From Flavobacteriales bacterium (lineage in GTDB: Bacteria; Bacteroidota; Bacteroidia; Flavobacteriales_G; Salibacteraceae): a stretch of 47,597 nucleotides of DNA. The translations under genes were made by a program, and so were the position numbers. Each line of letters starts with the position of its first letter. Within the stretch, counting starts at the first letter, position 1. A model generated the notes under the pieces. The model made no database searches, was not told the origin of the DNA, and saw nothing but the letters and a program-made list of their open reading frames with translations. The DNA is taken from assembly GCA_013204105.1 (NCBI GenBank), contig JABMOM010000019.1, positions 1 through 47,597 on the forward strand. The letters run 5' to 3'. This document shows, in pieces, positions 1-12,600 of this stretch.

Positions 1-2
1 AT

Positions 3-3000
3 GGCGGCGGCGGCGGAAATGGCTGGAACGGCTCTACATGGGGTTCAGGCGCAGGTGGTGGATCATACAACGCAGGTACTAGTCAGGTGAACACCTCAGG
101 ATTTCAAAGCGGAAACGGACAGGTCATTGTCAGTTACTTATCTCCTTGTTCTCCCTTGTATACTAACGGATGCACCTTTGGCGACTTCATCAACAATTTC
201 AGCACTTCTGGAGGGACGTCTAACATTTCCAACTTAGGAACGGGATGCAGCGCTGGAGCGTACGGTGATTATACCTCACAGACACACACATCTGCCTTTG
301 GATCTACAGTGAGTTTTTCTCTGCAATCTGGACCGACGTATGCTCAAGGTTATTCCATATGGGTTGACTGGGATCAGGACAATGTGTTCGGAGCGAATGA
401 GCTCATGTGGAGTAGTGCCACCTCGACAACTGCGGCGGTCAATGGGTCCTTTGCTATTCCATTTGCTATTCCGAAAACTTCGTATAGAATGCGTGTTCGT
501 TGCGCGTACGTTACAATACCAACGGATCCTTGCACGAACTATGCCTATGGTGAAGTGGAGGAATATGAGCTCGTAGTTACTTCCCCCTACTGCTCCCCAA
601 CATTCGGTACCGGTTGTGCCGTTGGCGATCAAATAGAAAACTTTTCCACCACAGGAGGAACTACAAACATCACGAACAATGGCTCAGGTTGTAATGGTAC
701 CGTTGCGGATTTTACCAGCCTTGTCCATACAGGCGCAGAAAGCGATACGGTTAATTTTACTGTCCAGGCGGGGCCCACTTATCCTCAAGGATTCGGAATT
801 TGGGTAGACTTAAATCAAAACGGAACCTTTGAAGGCACCGAACAACTGTGGAACAGTGGCACCTGGAGTACCGCGGCTTTCACTGGGTCATTTGTGATTC
901 CGTGCGGATCTGATACGGGGGCAACGATCATGCGGGTAGTGGCAACCTATAATGCCGTACCGACCGACCCTTGTTTATCCGCAACGTACGGGGAAGCGGA
1001 AGAATACACCCTACAGCTTAACCCGGACGCTACTCCTCCGAATGTCAATACATATGCTTATTTGACCTTGCCGCTTGACGCCAACGGGTCTGCTGTTGTT
1101 GACACCAACGACATCGACTCTGCGACTACCGATGGTTGCAATTTTACCCGATCTGTAGCTCGTTCCAACATCCCCGGGTATGAAACTCAAGTCCAATATT
1201 TAGGGGCCCTCAACGGCCATTCCTATTATTTGACCAACGCTAGCCTTTCGAAGACGGCGGCGCAAACCTTGGCGTCGAACATGGGCGGATACCTAGCTGC
1301 CATTACCAGTGCCGCAGAAAACGATTTTATCACATTCCTCGCGTCTAGCCCCACCTTACCCCCTTGGATAGGCCTTTCAGACGCTGTTTCTGAAGGAACC
1401 TTTGTTTGGGACAACGGTGAGCCCGTTTCTTATACCAATTGGACTGTGGGCGAACCCAACAATTCCGGAAATGAGGATTGTGTGCAACTCTATACAACGG
1501 GGACTTGGAACGATGTTACTTGTGCTGGCTCCTACCCGGCCGTCATCGAGGTCAATGACACGATGGCTTTCTCCGATCGCGTTTTCTTTTCTTGCGCAGA
1601 TACGGGAACGCAGGTAGTTTATCTTCAAGCCATAGACGACCGTGGAAATGCCGGTTACGACATCACTCAAGTAGACGTTTCTGACAATACCGGACCCGTT
1701 ATCTCGGCCAGCAATTTCACCTTGTATTTAGACTCCTTCGGTGAAGCGTACATCCCAGATTCTCTTTTGGATGGAACCACCCCTTCTGGCACATTCTATT
1801 TCACAGGCACCAACTCCAATCAGATTTGGGAAGCTGATATGGATTCGGGGTTGGTCCAAATCTTATTCAATTCAGCTGCGGCCGCTTCACAGGGTCCTAT
1901 TGGCATTGATTACTCTCCAGCACTAGACTCACTCTATTTTGCCGGGGGAAACAGTCCCGAAGTTTACCGCATAGCTACCGACGGCTCCGGATCAACATAC
2001 TCACTGCCCAATGCAAATGCTGCATCCATCTACGAGCGGCATGAAGTATATGTAGACGATGCGAATAACCGAATCTTCTTTACCGCAGGTGATGATGGAA
2101 TTTTCGTGGGCAACCTCGATGGAACCGGAGTGGCAACTAATTTATTCGCGCCGGGTACAGCGGGAGAAGCGGGCATGGATTATGACCCGTCCACCGATTT
2201 AATTGTCTTTTCTGACATCCAGAATAACCGCATCGAAAGCATGCGGAGTGATGGCTCTGAGTACCAGATCCTATACAATGCTGGAGACGGTGTGAGCAAT
2301 GCTAGACAAGTTGTGGCTGATGGAAAATCTGGAAGTCTTTTTTGGGCGAACCGAGGTACTGGGTCGATCATGGTTGGCACCGTTGATGGCTCAGGAACTG
2401 CTGCAACGCTCTACACTGGACAGACAGGAATCTTTGGCATCGATTACTACGCCCCCTCCGACATGTTATACTGGACGAGATTTGGTGCGGGAGATCAAAT
2501 CTATCGCGCCCCAGCAGATGGCTCTGGCACGCCAGAGATAGTTTTCAATAGCAACTATGGAAGTATTCGTGGTTTGACCACCAAAGCGATGTTTCCTGCT
2601 GGGGTATTTGTCAGCGACAATTGTGGGGTAGCTTCTTATTCCGTCAGTACCGACACATTCTACTGCGCAAACTTAGGATCCAACACCATCACCATTAATG
2701 CTTCGGATATCAGTGGGAACAGCAGCTCTGGCACTGTAGACGTGAATGTATTGGACACCATTGTTCCTCTCGCCTTAAGTAAGGATACCATCGTTTATCT
2801 GGACGCTTTCGGGTCTGTTGTAGTACCATCCGCTTCGATGGACAGTGCGAGCTACGACAACTGCGGCCTAACCTTCGCCCTCAGCGACTCGGCCTTCACA
2901 TGTGCTGATGTTGGGAACAACCTGGTTTGGTTCTACGCCATAGATCCATCCGGAAATGTAGACAGTACGCAGGTAACCATCGAAGTGCTAGATACCGTAG

Positions 3001-6000
3001 CGCCAGATGTGGTAGCCCAAAACATCAACCTGTGGTTAGACGCCACGGGAAATGCCCTGATCTCTGGAGTCGACATTGACAATGGATCTTCCGATGCCTG
3101 CGGCATTGCTTCGCTAGCCGTGGATATTACCAGTTTTACATGTGGCGATGTAGGAACACCTGTGACCGTCACGCTGACCGTGACCGATTCCAACGGCAAT
3201 GCAGATAGTGCAACAGCGGTTGTCACGGTGATCGACACCGTCGCGCCAAATGTGATCGCTAAGAACGTCACTGTCATCCTTGACAGCTTAGGTTCGGTGA
3301 CGATTCCAGCCGATTCGATGGATAATGGCTCCAGCGACGCCTGTGGTCTTTTATTGATCAATGCAAATGATACCGTATTCGACTGTTCGGATGTAGGCTC
3401 CCCAGTGCAGGTAGTGCTCAATGTCGCGGATGTAAACACAAACTTTGACACTGCCCATTCCTACGTTACCGTGCTCGATCAAACAGCTCCGGAGATCAAC
3501 ACCTTCAGCACATTGACGGTTAACCTGGATGCAACCGGACTATACACCCTTACAGCTGCTGAACTCGATTCTGCCTCCTATGACGCATGTGGAATCACGT
3601 ATAGCCTGAGCGCATCCAATTTTGATTGTTCAGATCATGGATCTACCTATACGATAACCCTTACGGGTACTGATCCATCTGGAAATGTTGGCACTGGAAC
3701 CACCGATGTAACCGTGATCGACGCTACGTTACCGACCGTGACCACCCAAAACCACAATGCAATTCTCGACGCCAGTGGAAACGCATCCATCGTGGTCAAC
3801 GACATCAACAACGGCAGTAGTGACAACTGTGGTATTGCGTCCATGAGCCTTGATATCACTTCGTTCAGCTGTGCTGATGTGGGATCACCGGTGACGGTTA
3901 CTCTAACGGTAACTGATTCCAGTGGAAATGTAGACAGCGCAACAGCGGTTGTAACCGTAATTGACAACATCGCTCCGACGATCGTCACAAAGAACATCAC
4001 CGTGGTCCTTGACTCCTTGACTGGAACGGCAGTAATTGCGAACGATTCCGCCGACTCTGTATCGTTTGATGCTTGCGGAATCGCTTCGATTACGCTCGAC
4101 CAAACCTCCTTTGATTGCTCAGATGCGGGCTTGACCCTTCAGCTTGTGCAGACCGTGACCGATTCCAATGGCAATTCTGATACGGCCCATGCTTACGTCA
4201 CCGTGCTCGATCAGGCGATTCCTGCATTACATGCCTATGACACACTGACGGTTTATCTAGACGTGAATGGACAGTATACCCTGACCAGCGCAGAGGTTGA
4301 CTCGGCCTCGTTCGATGCTTGCGGAATTGCCTATTCGTTGGATACATTCAACTTTGACTGCAACAACCATGCAGCGCCGGTGATGGTTACACTTACAGGT
4401 GTGGACCCAAGCGGAAACACCAGCTTAGACTCCACACTAGTAACGGTACTCGATTCCCTTGCACCAAATGTGGTTACTCAAAACATTACGGTTTTCCTGA
4501 ACGCTTCGGGACAGGCAAGCATTACGGCCAACGACGTGAATAATGGCAGTTCAGACGGTTGCGGCATTGATTCATTAGGAATCGACACCTCCAATTTTGA
4601 TTGCGCGAGTTGGAACACTCCGATTACCGTCACGCTCTTCGCAATAGACGTTTTTGGAAATTCCGCGACCAATACGGCCATAGTCACAGTAAGCGACAAC
4701 ATCGCGCCAGTGGCCGCAGCTCAGGTGAACCACACGGTCTACCTCGACTCGAACGGCAACGGATCTATTTCTGGGCTCACCGTAGATAACGGTCTGAGTA
4801 CCGACAACTGCGCGATAGAAACTTGGGTATTGGACGACAGCACCTTCACTTGTGCGGATGTAGGAGCTGCAGTTCAAATTGTACTCACGGTAACAGACAG
4901 CAGCGGCAACTCTGATACAGTCCACGCATACATCACAGTGTTGGATACCATTGCGCCTACCATATTGATTCAGAATTCTTTCGTTTATCTGGATTCAACA
5001 GGCAACATCACCATTCCTGCAAGCCTTGTTGACCTTGGCACATGGGACGCATGTAGTACTCCTGTAATTACCATTGATTCAACCACGTTCGACTGCAGCT
5101 ACCACGGTGATACCATTACTACTTGGTTCTACGCCACTGACGTGAACGGCAATGCCGATTCACAATTGGTAGATTTATATGTACTGGACACGATCGCACC
5201 TGAGGTCTTGACCCAAGACTTGACCGTTTATTTGGACAGTCTTGGTGACGCGAGTATTACCGAGGCTATGATCGACAATGGATCATGGGATTCATGCGGT
5301 GTTGCGAGCTATGCACTGGACACCACAGACTTCAATTGCTCCGACGTTGGATCGAATACGGTCACGCTTTCGGTGACAGACATCTATGGCAATACCGGAT
5401 CTGCAACTGCAATCATCACGGTTGTAGACACCGTTGCGCCTGAAGTATTGTTGCAAGCGGTCACTCTATACATTGACACCTTCGGCAATGCATTGCTTAC
5501 ACCACAAATGGCTGATTCAGGAAGCAACGACGCTTGTGGAATAGCCAGTTTTGCCCTGAGTGATTCAATATTTGACTGCTCCGACCAGGGCATGACGTAT
5601 ACCATCGGTTTCACTGCAACCGATGTAAATGGAAATTTCGCGATTGATTCTTTCGATGTGACCATTGAGGATTCATTGCCGCCAGTGATATTGGCTCAGA
5701 ACGTAACGGTGCAATTGGATGCCGGTGGCAATGCTACCATCAACATCGGAATGGTGAACATCGGAACATTTGACAATTGCGGTTTAGACACGATGTGGAT
5801 TGCTGACACAGCATTCACCTGTGCCGACCTTGGTGCGAATTCCGTTGAATTCATTGCTGTTGACTTCCTAGGCAATACAGACACTGTTCTATTTACCGTG
5901 AACGTTGAAGATGTTCAACCTCCTGTTGTCTTCGCTCAAAACCTTACGCTTTCGTTGAATGCGTCCGGTCAGGCCATCATTAACGCAGATTCTGTCAACA

Positions 6001-8615
6001 ACAATTCAAACGACAACTGTTCGATCACCGCACTTTGGTTGAGTGATTCCATCTTTGATTGCGGCGACACGGCCTTGTTCCCGACGATTACACTCTACGC
6101 TCAGGATCAAAGTGGCAACGTGGATTCCGCCACAGCTGTGATAACGGTCATCGACGATATGGCTCCCGTGGTAGTCACGAACAACCTAAGCGTTTTATTG
6201 GATTCGTTTGGCTTGATTTCAATCATTCCTGATGACATTGACAGCAATTCAACGGACAATTGTGCCATCCTCACCACCTGGATCTCTCGATCTAATTTCG
6301 ATTGCTCTGACGTAGATAACCCCGTCACAGATACTTTATATGTTGTTGACGTAAGCGGCAACATAGATTCTGGCACTGCGGTAGTAACCGTCCTTGACAA
6401 CATCGCTCCTACGTTGCTGGCTCAGAACATCACGATTGCGCTGGACAGCTTTGGTTCGAGCCTGATTGATTCAAGCTATGTGGATCTTGGGTCATGGGAT
6501 GCTTGCGGCATTCAGGAATTATGGATTGAAAAAGAATTATTCAGTTGCGCTGACGTCGGCGTAAATACACTTTGGTATTACGGCTTGGATATCCATGGCA
6601 ACTTGGATTCCATCTCCATAGACATTACGGTGGTTGACACCATCGCTCCAGTAATCGATATCATCGACACGTTCTATGTCTCCTTGGATTCTTTCGGCAT
6701 TGCCACGATGACCGCTGACAGTCTCGACATTGGCTCATGGGATAGCTGCGGAATAGCATCCATTAGTATTGACACGGCTACCTTCAACTGCGGCAATCAC
6801 GGAGACACGTTAACGGTAACTTTCATCGCAACCGACGTCAACGGAAATGTCAGTGTTGATACGAGCATTTTTATCATCAACGACGCGATCGCCCCTACCA
6901 TCTTCGCACATTCTGACACCTTCTACCTCGACAGCAATGGTGTCTTCTCCTTTGATGCCATTGGCCTAAACGATAGCACCCAGGATGCTTGTGGCGTTGA
7001 TACATTCTACCTCTCTGACACGCTTGTGACGTGTGCTTCTGTAGACTCCACCATGGACATCTACTTCTACGCAGTGGATATCTATGGAAACATCGATTCG
7101 CAGATCCTGAACATCACCGCACTCGACACCATTCATCCGGTCATTACCTGTCTCGACTCTATCGTGCAAGACAATGACATCGATGAGTGTGGAGCCGTGG
7201 TTGAATTTAACTGGCCTACGGCGACGGATAACTGTACCGTGGACTCCATTGTCCAAATCGACACGACGGGTTTAGATTCAAACAGCTTCTTCCCTGTTGG
7301 CGTTACGCAATTGACCTATGTTGCCTATGATCAATCTGGGAATACCGACACTTGCTCCTTCATTATAGAAGTGGTTGATTGGCAAACGCCACAACTGCTT
7401 TGCCAGTCTGATACGCTCACTTGCGATTCGACATTCATCTTCACCTATCCAGAATACATTGACAACTGCCCTGGGTTTGATGTGGTGCAGGTTGCTGGAA
7501 TTGCAAGTGGGGAATTCTACCCCGTTGGATCAACGATCAACCGATTCGCCGTTACAGATAGCTATGGCAATACGGATACGTGCGAGTACGAAGTGTTCCG
7601 CTACGACTTCCCAAGTCTTGCCGATGCTGGACCTGACCAAGAAAAATGCGAAGAATACACGGGAATCCTAGCCGGAAACACCCCTGGTGTCGGATTTGGA
7701 TTCTGGCACATGCTTGTGGGAGCAGCGTCGATCGCTGACAGTACCAACCCCGCAACGACTATTTCAGGGATTACAGTGGGCACGACTTCCTTCGAATGGA
7801 GAATTGAAAACGGTGTTTGTCCAATCGAGCGCGACACCATGGAGATCGTTGAATACCTGAATCCAACGGCTGCCAATGCTGGATTAGACATTATTCTTTG
7901 CGATACTACCGAAGGATTACTCGAAGCGATCCTCGACACGATTGGTACGGGAACATGGTTACCTTCCAGCAATGGAACGACCATTTCAGATACTACGGCA
8001 TTTAACTCGGTCGTAACTGGCTTGAGTCTTGGATCCTACGACTATGTCTGGAAGGTTGTCAATGGTGTCTGTCCGATTACCTATGACTCTGTACAGATAG
8101 ACGTGAAGCCCTACACAGTTGTTGATGCTGGAAAGGACCGTTACATTTTCAACCCGTCCAACATCGCCTTGACGGCTACTAGTACACTACTGCCTGTGAC
8201 CTACACTTGGTCTCCCGCTTCTTCATTGCTGGCTACGGACGGTGATTCTGTCATGGCCGCTCCTCGGGAAACCATGGACTTCATCGTCACTGCCGAGACC
8301 GAGTTTGGTTGTAAGACAAGAGATACGGTCATGGTTGGAGTGAACATTGGACCTGTTTTACCCACGGCATTTACTCCTGATGGGGACAACTACAACGACG
8401 TTTGGAATTTGAAGGAGCTTGAAAGCTACCCCGGTTGTGAAGTCACCGTATACAATCGCTGGGGATATGAGATGTTTACCTCCAAAGGGTACAAAGATTC
8501 ATGGGACGGAACCTATAAGGGAGAAGCCCTGCCAAGTGGAAGTTATTTCTATGTCATCGAACTGAATGTGGAGGAGGTTCCACCACAAACTGGTTCCGTA
8601 ACGATCATCAAATGA
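3..8615 (+). CDS. Giant T9SS type B cargo protein, adhesin-like (5' end outside window)
   Basis: The frame is open from base 3, so the gene begins upstream; the first in-frame ATG is not convincing. At least 2,870 residues are visible. Domain order: a glycine-rich stretch (3-about 140), two GEVED-type domains (motifs GEVEEY and GEAEEY, about 160-1020), an HYR-like repeat interrupted by a C-type lectin domain (about 1194-1550, with WIGL, EPNN and WND), a second interrupted by a beta-propeller of YWTD/NHL type (about 1782-2588), eighteen uninterrupted HYR-like repeats (2757-7127), two more typical HYR domains (7128-7613), PKD/Ig-like modules, and a gliding-motility-type C-terminal domain (8355-8612, [13 protein letters not shown]). 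That last domain is the type B T9SS sorting signal, so the protein should be exported across the outer membrane. The downstream PorP/SprF gene overlaps by four bases. A role in surface adhesion or motility is inferred. Confidence 0.9.
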   Translation, partial: GGGGGNGWNGSTWGSGAGGGSYNAGTSQVNTSGFQSGNGQVIVSYLSPCSPLYTNGCTFGDFINNFSTSGGTSNISNLGTGCSAGAYGDYTSQTHTSAFGSTVSFSLQSGPTYAQGYSIWVDWDQDNVFGANELMWSSATSTTAAVNGSFAIPFAIPKTSYRMRVRCAYVTIPTDPCTNYAYGEVEEYELVVTSPYCSPTFGTGCAVGDQIENFSTTGGTTNITNNGSGCNGTVADFTSLVHTGAESDTVNFTVQAGPTYPQGFGIWVDLNQNGTFEGTEQLWNSGTWSTAAFTGSFVIPCGSDTGATIMRVVATYNAVPTDPCLSATYGEAEEYTLQLNPDATPPNVNTYAYLTLPLDANGSAVVDTNDIDSATTDGCNFTRSVARSNIPGYETQVQYLGALNGHSYYLTNASLSKTAAQTLASNMGGYLAAITSAAENDFITFLASSPTLPPWIGLSDAVSEGTFVWDNGEPVSYTNWTVGEPNNSGNEDCVQLYTTGTWNDVTCAGSYPAVIEVNDTMAFSDRVFFSCADTGTQVVYLQAIDDRGNAGYDITQVDVSDNTGPVISASNFTLYLDSFGEAYIPDSLLDGTTPSGTFYFTGTNSNQIWEADMDSGLVQILFNSAAAASQGPIGIDYSPALDSLYFAGGNSPEVYRIATDGSGSTYSLPNANAASIYERHEVYVDDANNRIFFTAGDDGIFVGNLDGTGVATNLFAPGTAGEAGMDYDPSTDLIVFSDIQNNRIESMRSDGSEYQILYNAGDGVSNARQVVADGKSGSLFWANRGTGSIMVGTVDGSGTAATLYTGQTGIFGIDYYAPSDMLYWTRFGAGDQIYRAPADGSGTPEIVFNSNYGSIRGLTTKAMFPAGVFVSDNCGVASYSVSTDTFYCANLGSNTITINASDISGNSSSGTVDVNVLDTIVPLALSKDTIVYLDAFGSVVVPSASMDSASYDNCGLTFALSDSAFTCADVGNNLVWFYAIDPSGNVDSTQVTIEVLDTVAPDVVAQNINLWLDATGNALISGVDIDNGSSDACGIASLAVDITSFTCGDVGTPVTVTLTVTDSNGNADSATAVVTVIDTVAPNVIAKNVTVILDSLGSVTIPADSMDNGSSDACGLLLINANDTVFDCSDVGSPVQVVLNVADVNTNFDTAHSYVTVLDQTAPEINTFSTLTVNLDATGLYTLTAAELDSASYDACGITYSLSASNFDCSDHGSTYTITLTGTDPSGNVGTGTTDVTVIDATLPTVTTQNHNAILDASGNASIVVNDINNGSSDNCGIASMSLDITSFSCADVGSPVTVTLTVTDSSGNVDSATAVVTVIDNIAPTIVTKNITVVLDSLTGTAVIANDSADSVSFDACGIASITLDQTSFDCSDAGLTLQLVQTVTDSNGNSDTAHAYVTVLDQAIPALHAYDTLTVYLDVNGQYTLTSAEVDSASFDACGIAYSLDTFNFDCNNHAAPVMVTLTGVDPSGNTSLDSTLVTVLDSLAPNVVTQNITVFLNASGQASITANDVNNGSSDGCGIDSLGIDTSNFDCASWNTPITVTLFAIDVFGNSATNTAIVTVSDNIAPVAAAQVNHTVYLDSNGNGSISGLTVDNGLSTDNCAIETWVLDDSTFTCADVGAAVQIVLTVTDSSGNSDTVHAYITVLDTIAPTILIQNSFVYLDSTGNITIPASLVDLGTWDACSTPVITIDSTTFDCSYHGDTITTWFYATDVNGNADSQLVDLYVLDTIAPEVLTQDLTVYLDSLGDASITEAMIDNGSWDSCGVASYALDTTDFNCSDVGSNTVTLSVTDIYGNTGSATAIITVVDTVAPEVLLQAVTLYIDTFGNALLTPQMADSGSNDACGIASFALSDSIFDCSDQGMTYTIGFTATDVNGNFAIDSFDVTIEDSLPPVILAQNVTVQLDAGGNATINIGMVNIGTFDNCGLDTMWIADTAFTCADLGANSVEFIAVDFLGNTDTVLFTVNVEDVQPPVVFAQNLTLSLNASGQAIINADSVNNNSNDNCSITALWLSDSIFDCGDTALFPTITLYAQDQSGNVDSATAVITVIDDMAPVVVTNNLSVLLDSFGLISIIPDDIDSNSTDNCAILTTWISRSNFDCSDVDNPVTDTLYVVDVSGNIDSGTAVVTVLDNIAPTLLAQNITIALDSFGSSLIDSSYVDLGSWDACGIQELWIEKELFSCADVGVNTLWYYGLDIHGNLDSISIDITVVDTIAPVIDIIDTFYVSLDSFGIATMTADSLDIGSWDSCGIASISIDTATFNCGNHGDTLTVTFIATDVNGNVSVDTSIFIINDAIAPTIFAHSDTFYLDSNGVFSFDAIGLNDSTQDACGVDTFYLSDTLVTCASVDSTMDIYFYAVDIYGNIDSQILNITALDTIHPVITCLDSIVQDNDIDECGAVVEFNWPTATDNCTVDSIVQIDTTGLDSNSFFPVGVTQLTYVAYDQSGNTDTCSFIIEVVDWQTPQLLCQSDTLTCDSTFIFTYPEYIDNCPGFDVVQVAGIASGEFYPVGSTINRFAVTDSYGNTDTCEYEVFRYDFPSLADAGPDQEKCEEYTGILAGNTPGVGFGFWHMLVGAASIADSTNPATTISGITVGTTSFEWRIENGVCPIERDTMEIVEYLNPTAANAGLDIILCDTTEGLLEAILDTIGTGTWLPSSNGTTISDTTAFNSVVTGLSLGSYDYVWKVVNGVCPITYDSVQIDVKPYTVVDAGKDRYIFNPSNIALTATSTLLPVTYTWSPASSLLATDGDSVMAAPRETMDFIVTAETEFGCKTRDTVMVGVNIGPVLPTAFTPDGDNYNDVWNLKELESYPGCEVTVYNRWGYEMFTSKGYKDSWDGTYKGEALPSGSYFYVIELNVEEVPPQTGSVTIIK
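2757..7127 (+). repeat. Eighteen tandem HYR-like protein repeats
   Basis: Read in the coding frame, the segment divides into 18 units averaging 81 residues. Each begins like APxVxxQNxTVxLDSxGxA, has a first cysteine in a DACG/DNCG motif, a second in FDCSDVG or FTCADVG, and ends with DxxGN and a VTVxD strand. The regular cysteine pair suggests one disulfide per unit. The units differ at DNA level, so the array is old rather than a recent slippage product. Confidence 0.9.
2994..4454 (+). repeat. Duplicated three-repeat unit inside the HYR-like array
   Basis: Units 4-5-6 of the array (2994-3722) match units 7-8-9 (3723-4454) in order. The first of each triplet ends in [11 protein letters not shown]. 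The second ends in [12 protein letters not shown] or [12 protein letters not shown]. The third carries [14 protein letters not shown], then [18 protein letters not shown] and [20 protein letters not shown]. Units 10-11 (4455-about 4950) look like a decayed third copy. This is consistent with duplication of a unit of about 730 bp. Confidence 0.7.
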
Positions 8616-9607
8616 AGCGAGCACTAGCATATAGCGCCTTGATTCTCGTGGCCTGTTTCATCACGGTCGGCGCCAAAGGGCAACAAGTATATCAGTTCAG
8701 CCAGTACCTGCAGAACCTGTATATCCTAAATTCGGCTACGGCTGGGTTGCATGACTACACTGAAGTGAACCTGAGCTATCGCAATCAGTGGGTGGGTATA
8801 ACGAATAGCCCGACGACCTACTACGTAAGTGTGACCCAACCGATCGGGAAACGAATTGAGATCAATCCTCAGAATTCATCCGTCCGCATCAGTTCCCCGG
8901 CCGCGTACACCTCCATTCAACGTAAATCCTACCACGCAGTGGGGGGTTATGTTGCTCAAGACTCATACGGCCCATATGGACTAACCATGGCGGGTCTTTC
9001 CTATACCTTCCACCTGCCCATCGCAAAGCAGCTGAGCGTCGCCTTTTCACCGAGCGTGGGATATACATCTGTCACATTCGATCAAAACAAGGCCGTGGTC
9101 GAATTCAGTGGTGACCCAACATACATGAACTACGTCTCTTCACGTGGAGCCAGTTCACTGATGGATATCAATTTGGCGTTTTGGATGTACCATCCAAAGT
9201 TCTTCGTCGGTTATTCCAGCGACCAATTGGTACAAGATCGCCTCAAGCTCTCCAATCAGATTACGCTTGAAGAGATCAAGGCTCACCACAACCTGATGGC
9301 AGGATACCACTACCGCATCAACCGAAACGTGACCTTAACACCTAGCATATTGGTCAAGTATGTAGGGCAAGCACCCATCTCTGGAGACTTCAATGTTCGG
9401 ATTGACTTCCAAGACCGTTTCTGGGGAGGCATTTCCTACAGAAACTCGAACTCATTGGTCGGCATGGTAGGATTGCATCTATCGAACACGCTTCGCTTTG
9501 GTTATGCCTTTGATTTCACACTCTCTTCGATTCAAACGAACAACATTGGTAGCCATGAAGTCATGCTGGGATTGAATCTGTTCAATAAAGAGAAAGCAAT
9601 CTTTTAA
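8612..9607 (+). CDS. PorP/SprF family type IX secretion system membrane protein
   Basis: 331 residues with an N-terminal signal peptide ending near GAKGQ, followed by [20 protein letters not shown], the typical start of mature PorP/SprF proteins. The rest is rich in alternating beta strands, as expected of an outer-membrane barrel. In Flavobacterium, SprF is needed for secretion of the type B adhesin SprB, and SprF paralogues often sit beside type B cargo genes. Here the ATG overlaps the stop of the giant type B cargo gene (ATGA), implying translational coupling and a cognate pair. The next gene encodes an OmpA-family protein nine bases downstream, so the three are probably one transcript. 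Confidence 0.9.
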   Translation: MKRALAYSALILVACFITVGAKGQQVYQFSQYLQNLYILNSATAGLHDYTEVNLSYRNQWVGITNSPTTYYVSVTQPIGKRIEINPQNSSVRISSPAAYTSIQRKSYHAVGGYVAQDSYGPYGLTMAGLSYTFHLPIAKQLSVAFSPSVGYTSVTFDQNKAVVEFSGDPTYMNYVSSRGASSLMDINLAFWMYHPKFFVGYSSDQLVQDRLKLSNQITLEEIKAHHNLMAGYHYRINRNVTLTPSILVKYVGQAPISGDFNVRIDFQDRFWGGISYRNSNSLVGMVGLHLSNTLRFGYAFDFTLSSIQTNNIGSHEVMLGLNLFNKEKAIF

Positions 9608-9616
9608 AGCCCCTGA

Positions 9617-12600
9617 ATGAACCGCCTACTCCTAACCACTTTCCTACTCCTAACCTTCGGCCTTTCACAGGCACAGGTCGGGTTTCGGTTTGAATCCGTC
9701 GAAGCTTTGTCTACAGTCATCAATGGCGAATACGAGGAAAATAGTCCTGTGTTTGACCCCATTGACAAACGCTTGTATTTTTCCCGCACCCTTCATCCCG
9801 ACAACAAAGGGGGCAAAACCGTTGGCCAAGACCTTTGGTACAGTGATTTCACTGACAACGCTTGGAGTCAACCTTCGAACGATCTGAACAAGCTCAACAA
9901 CTACCTGAACAACTCGGCTATTGGCCTGTCAAAGGATGGCCAGCGCATGTACATGCTCGGAACCTATATCAAGAAGCTTTCACTGCAAAGTGGCTTCTCA
10001 ATGACCCAGAAGGAAGATGACGGAGATTGGCCTCGGCCCTCAGTGATTGAGGTAAACAGCCTTAATGTCAAGAGCCCCTTTTACGGTGGATACATGAGTT
10101 CTTCGGAAGACATGTTGATCATTTCTATGGAGAGCTCAAATTCAATGGGGCAAGAGGACCTTTACGTTTCGCTCAAGACCTCAGAGGGATGGGGCAAGCC
10201 GATTTGGATGGGTGATAGCATCAACAGCGCAGGCTACGAAATCTCCCCGTATCTCTTTGAGGATGGGAAAACTTTGATGTTCGCGTCAACTGGCCATGGT
10301 GGCTTAGGTGATTGCGACATCTTCTATAGTTATAGGCTTGACTCCTGTTGGACCCATTGGTCAACGCCTGTCAACGCCGGGAAAAAAATCAACTCTTCTG
10401 CGTTTGATGCCTTTCCTTTCGCCAGTGGCGAGACACTCTATTTCAGCTCTAACCGAAATGACAGCCTGAGCAATATCTATTCCGCCAAGAACACGCTTTA
10501 TTTCAAGGAGGCCGACATTCTTCGATTGGTGTTTGAATCCTTTGATTCACGGGCCGTCGATATGAAAGTTGACGTGAAAGATCAGCAGGGTGAATTGGTT
10601 GGGAGCTTCTTTCCTGGGGCAGATGACGTCATTGAGATCACAGGATTACGAGAAAAGAACGAATACACGCTCACGCCAAGCCATCCAATGCTTGACCTCA
10701 AGTTGTTTAACCCACAGCTTCTCAACAAAGACGGTGCATACATAGAGCAACTTGAATACAACGATGATGGAACCTTGCGTCTCACTCCGAGATTACCTGA
10801 GGATGTCGCCGCCATGCCAGTCCTCGATAGGCCAGAATTTGAAAAAGGTACGCAGGGGATTTTTGAAGTCGACCGCACTCCAATTTCCGGTATCATGCTC
10901 GCCTTGGTAGATGCAGATGGCAAGGTGTATCAATACGCCCAGACTCAGCAAAAAGGTGCCTTCACTTTCGCGGATACCCCCGACAGTCTTGATCTGAAGA
11001 TTCAGATCGTGAGTGATTTGGAGTACATCAAGAATAACGGTACCATTTACTACACGGACGATCAGGGTGAAAAGCTCTTTAAGAGTGTCGTCAACGATAA
11101 CGGCGAGTTCAAGTACCAAAAAATCCAGGCCCGAGAAATGGCCCAGTTGAAGTCGCTCGCTACTGTAGATACCAAGATGGAATCCGAGGCCTCGCAGAGT
11201 GCAGGTGTGTTTTCCTATGAAAATCTACCGCAAGATGGTGTGACGCTTCGTTTGTACGATGAGAACAACAACCTGATTGAGGAAGTAGTGACCAACGAAG
11301 ACGGCGAATTTATGTTCACTAAACTTCGTGCAGATCAAAATTTCAGTATTCGCCCAGCCGATGAGTTATTGGCAGGAGGTAATTTAGCCTTCATGGACAG
11401 AAACGGAAATGCTGTGAACAGCTTGGAAGACAGCGAATATGGTTTCCGTTATGAGGCGCTCGATCCAGAGTTGATTGCCGGTCTTCGTCTATTAGAGGAA
11501 GACTATGACGACAATCGCCTTGCTCAAAACTTTGTATTTACGATTGGTTTGTACAAATACAAAAACCTTCCAACCGATGGTATCTCCTTGCACCTTTTGG
11601 ATGACAACGACAACATCATCGAAACCGTTACTACCGATGCAAGCGGTCACTTTGTATTCTCCATGTTGAAGCCGAATCAGAACTACCGCGTTCAGGTGGT
11701 TGGTGTGGCCGATACTGAAATGCTTGAAACGCAGCTCTATTTTGTAGACAGTGATGGAACCGTGAATACTGCGGCCATCGACCCTGAGAATTTATACGCC
11801 ATTGAGCAGTTGAATGATGAATACTTCTTCAACATTTCACAGATCAACTCGGATGAGGCAAAAGAATTGGTGACTGAAAGCTTCAAGGATGTCAAGGGTC
11901 GATTCGACTATAAAAGCTTAGGTAAAGAAGGCGTACGACTTGAGCTGCTTGATGAGAACCAGAAGGTGATTGAAACCGTGTACACCGATTCCAACGGTAA
12001 CTTCATCTTCAACAAACTCGCGAAGGAGTCTGAGTATTTCGTTCGATTGGCAGAACAAGACGAGGGCCTGCTAGACGAAGCCCGATTCGTTTTTGAAAAC
12101 GAGGCGAATGAAGAACTCGTGCAAGAAGGCCCAACAGCAGCTGGTTTCAAATTTGTGACCTTGGCTAGGGAAGACGGCTCATATGCAGGAATGCGCTTGA
12201 CAGAGAACCCTGAATTGGATATCAGTAAGTTCCTTCCCAAGGAACCCCAGAACATCAATTCAAGCACACCAAAGACGGGTAAGCCAGGCCCTGATGGAGA
12301 AGACGTTGATCACAATGACCTGAAGCTGAAGACCATTTACTTTAATTTCAACAGCGTTCGTTTGAGCAACAGCGATCGCTATCGCCTCAATCGCGTTTAT
12401 CCTATCATCCGGAATTCAGGACAGCCAGTCCTCATCGTTGGGCATTCTTGTGACCTGGGTGACCCAATGGCGGCCGCAGAAGTCTCTAAAATGCGCGCTG
12501 AGATTGTCAAAGAATACCTCATGAACCTAGGTATGGACCCTGAACGCATCATCATTGAGGGAATCGGTGCGCCAGGAGAAAAGCTAACATTCGGTCAGCG

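Noticed and set aside
2933-3451. 172-codon minus-strand frame inside the adhesin array
   Set aside because: It is the antisense of the repetitive coding frame. Similar shadow frames recur at the same phase in other repeats (3647-4000, 5384-5665, 6107-6403), and none has a recognisable protein.
2757-7127. Possible CRISPR array or DNA satellite
   Set aside because: The periodicity of about 243 bp is in protein sequence. DNA units are diverged and in frame, and there are no short identical repeats with unique spacers.
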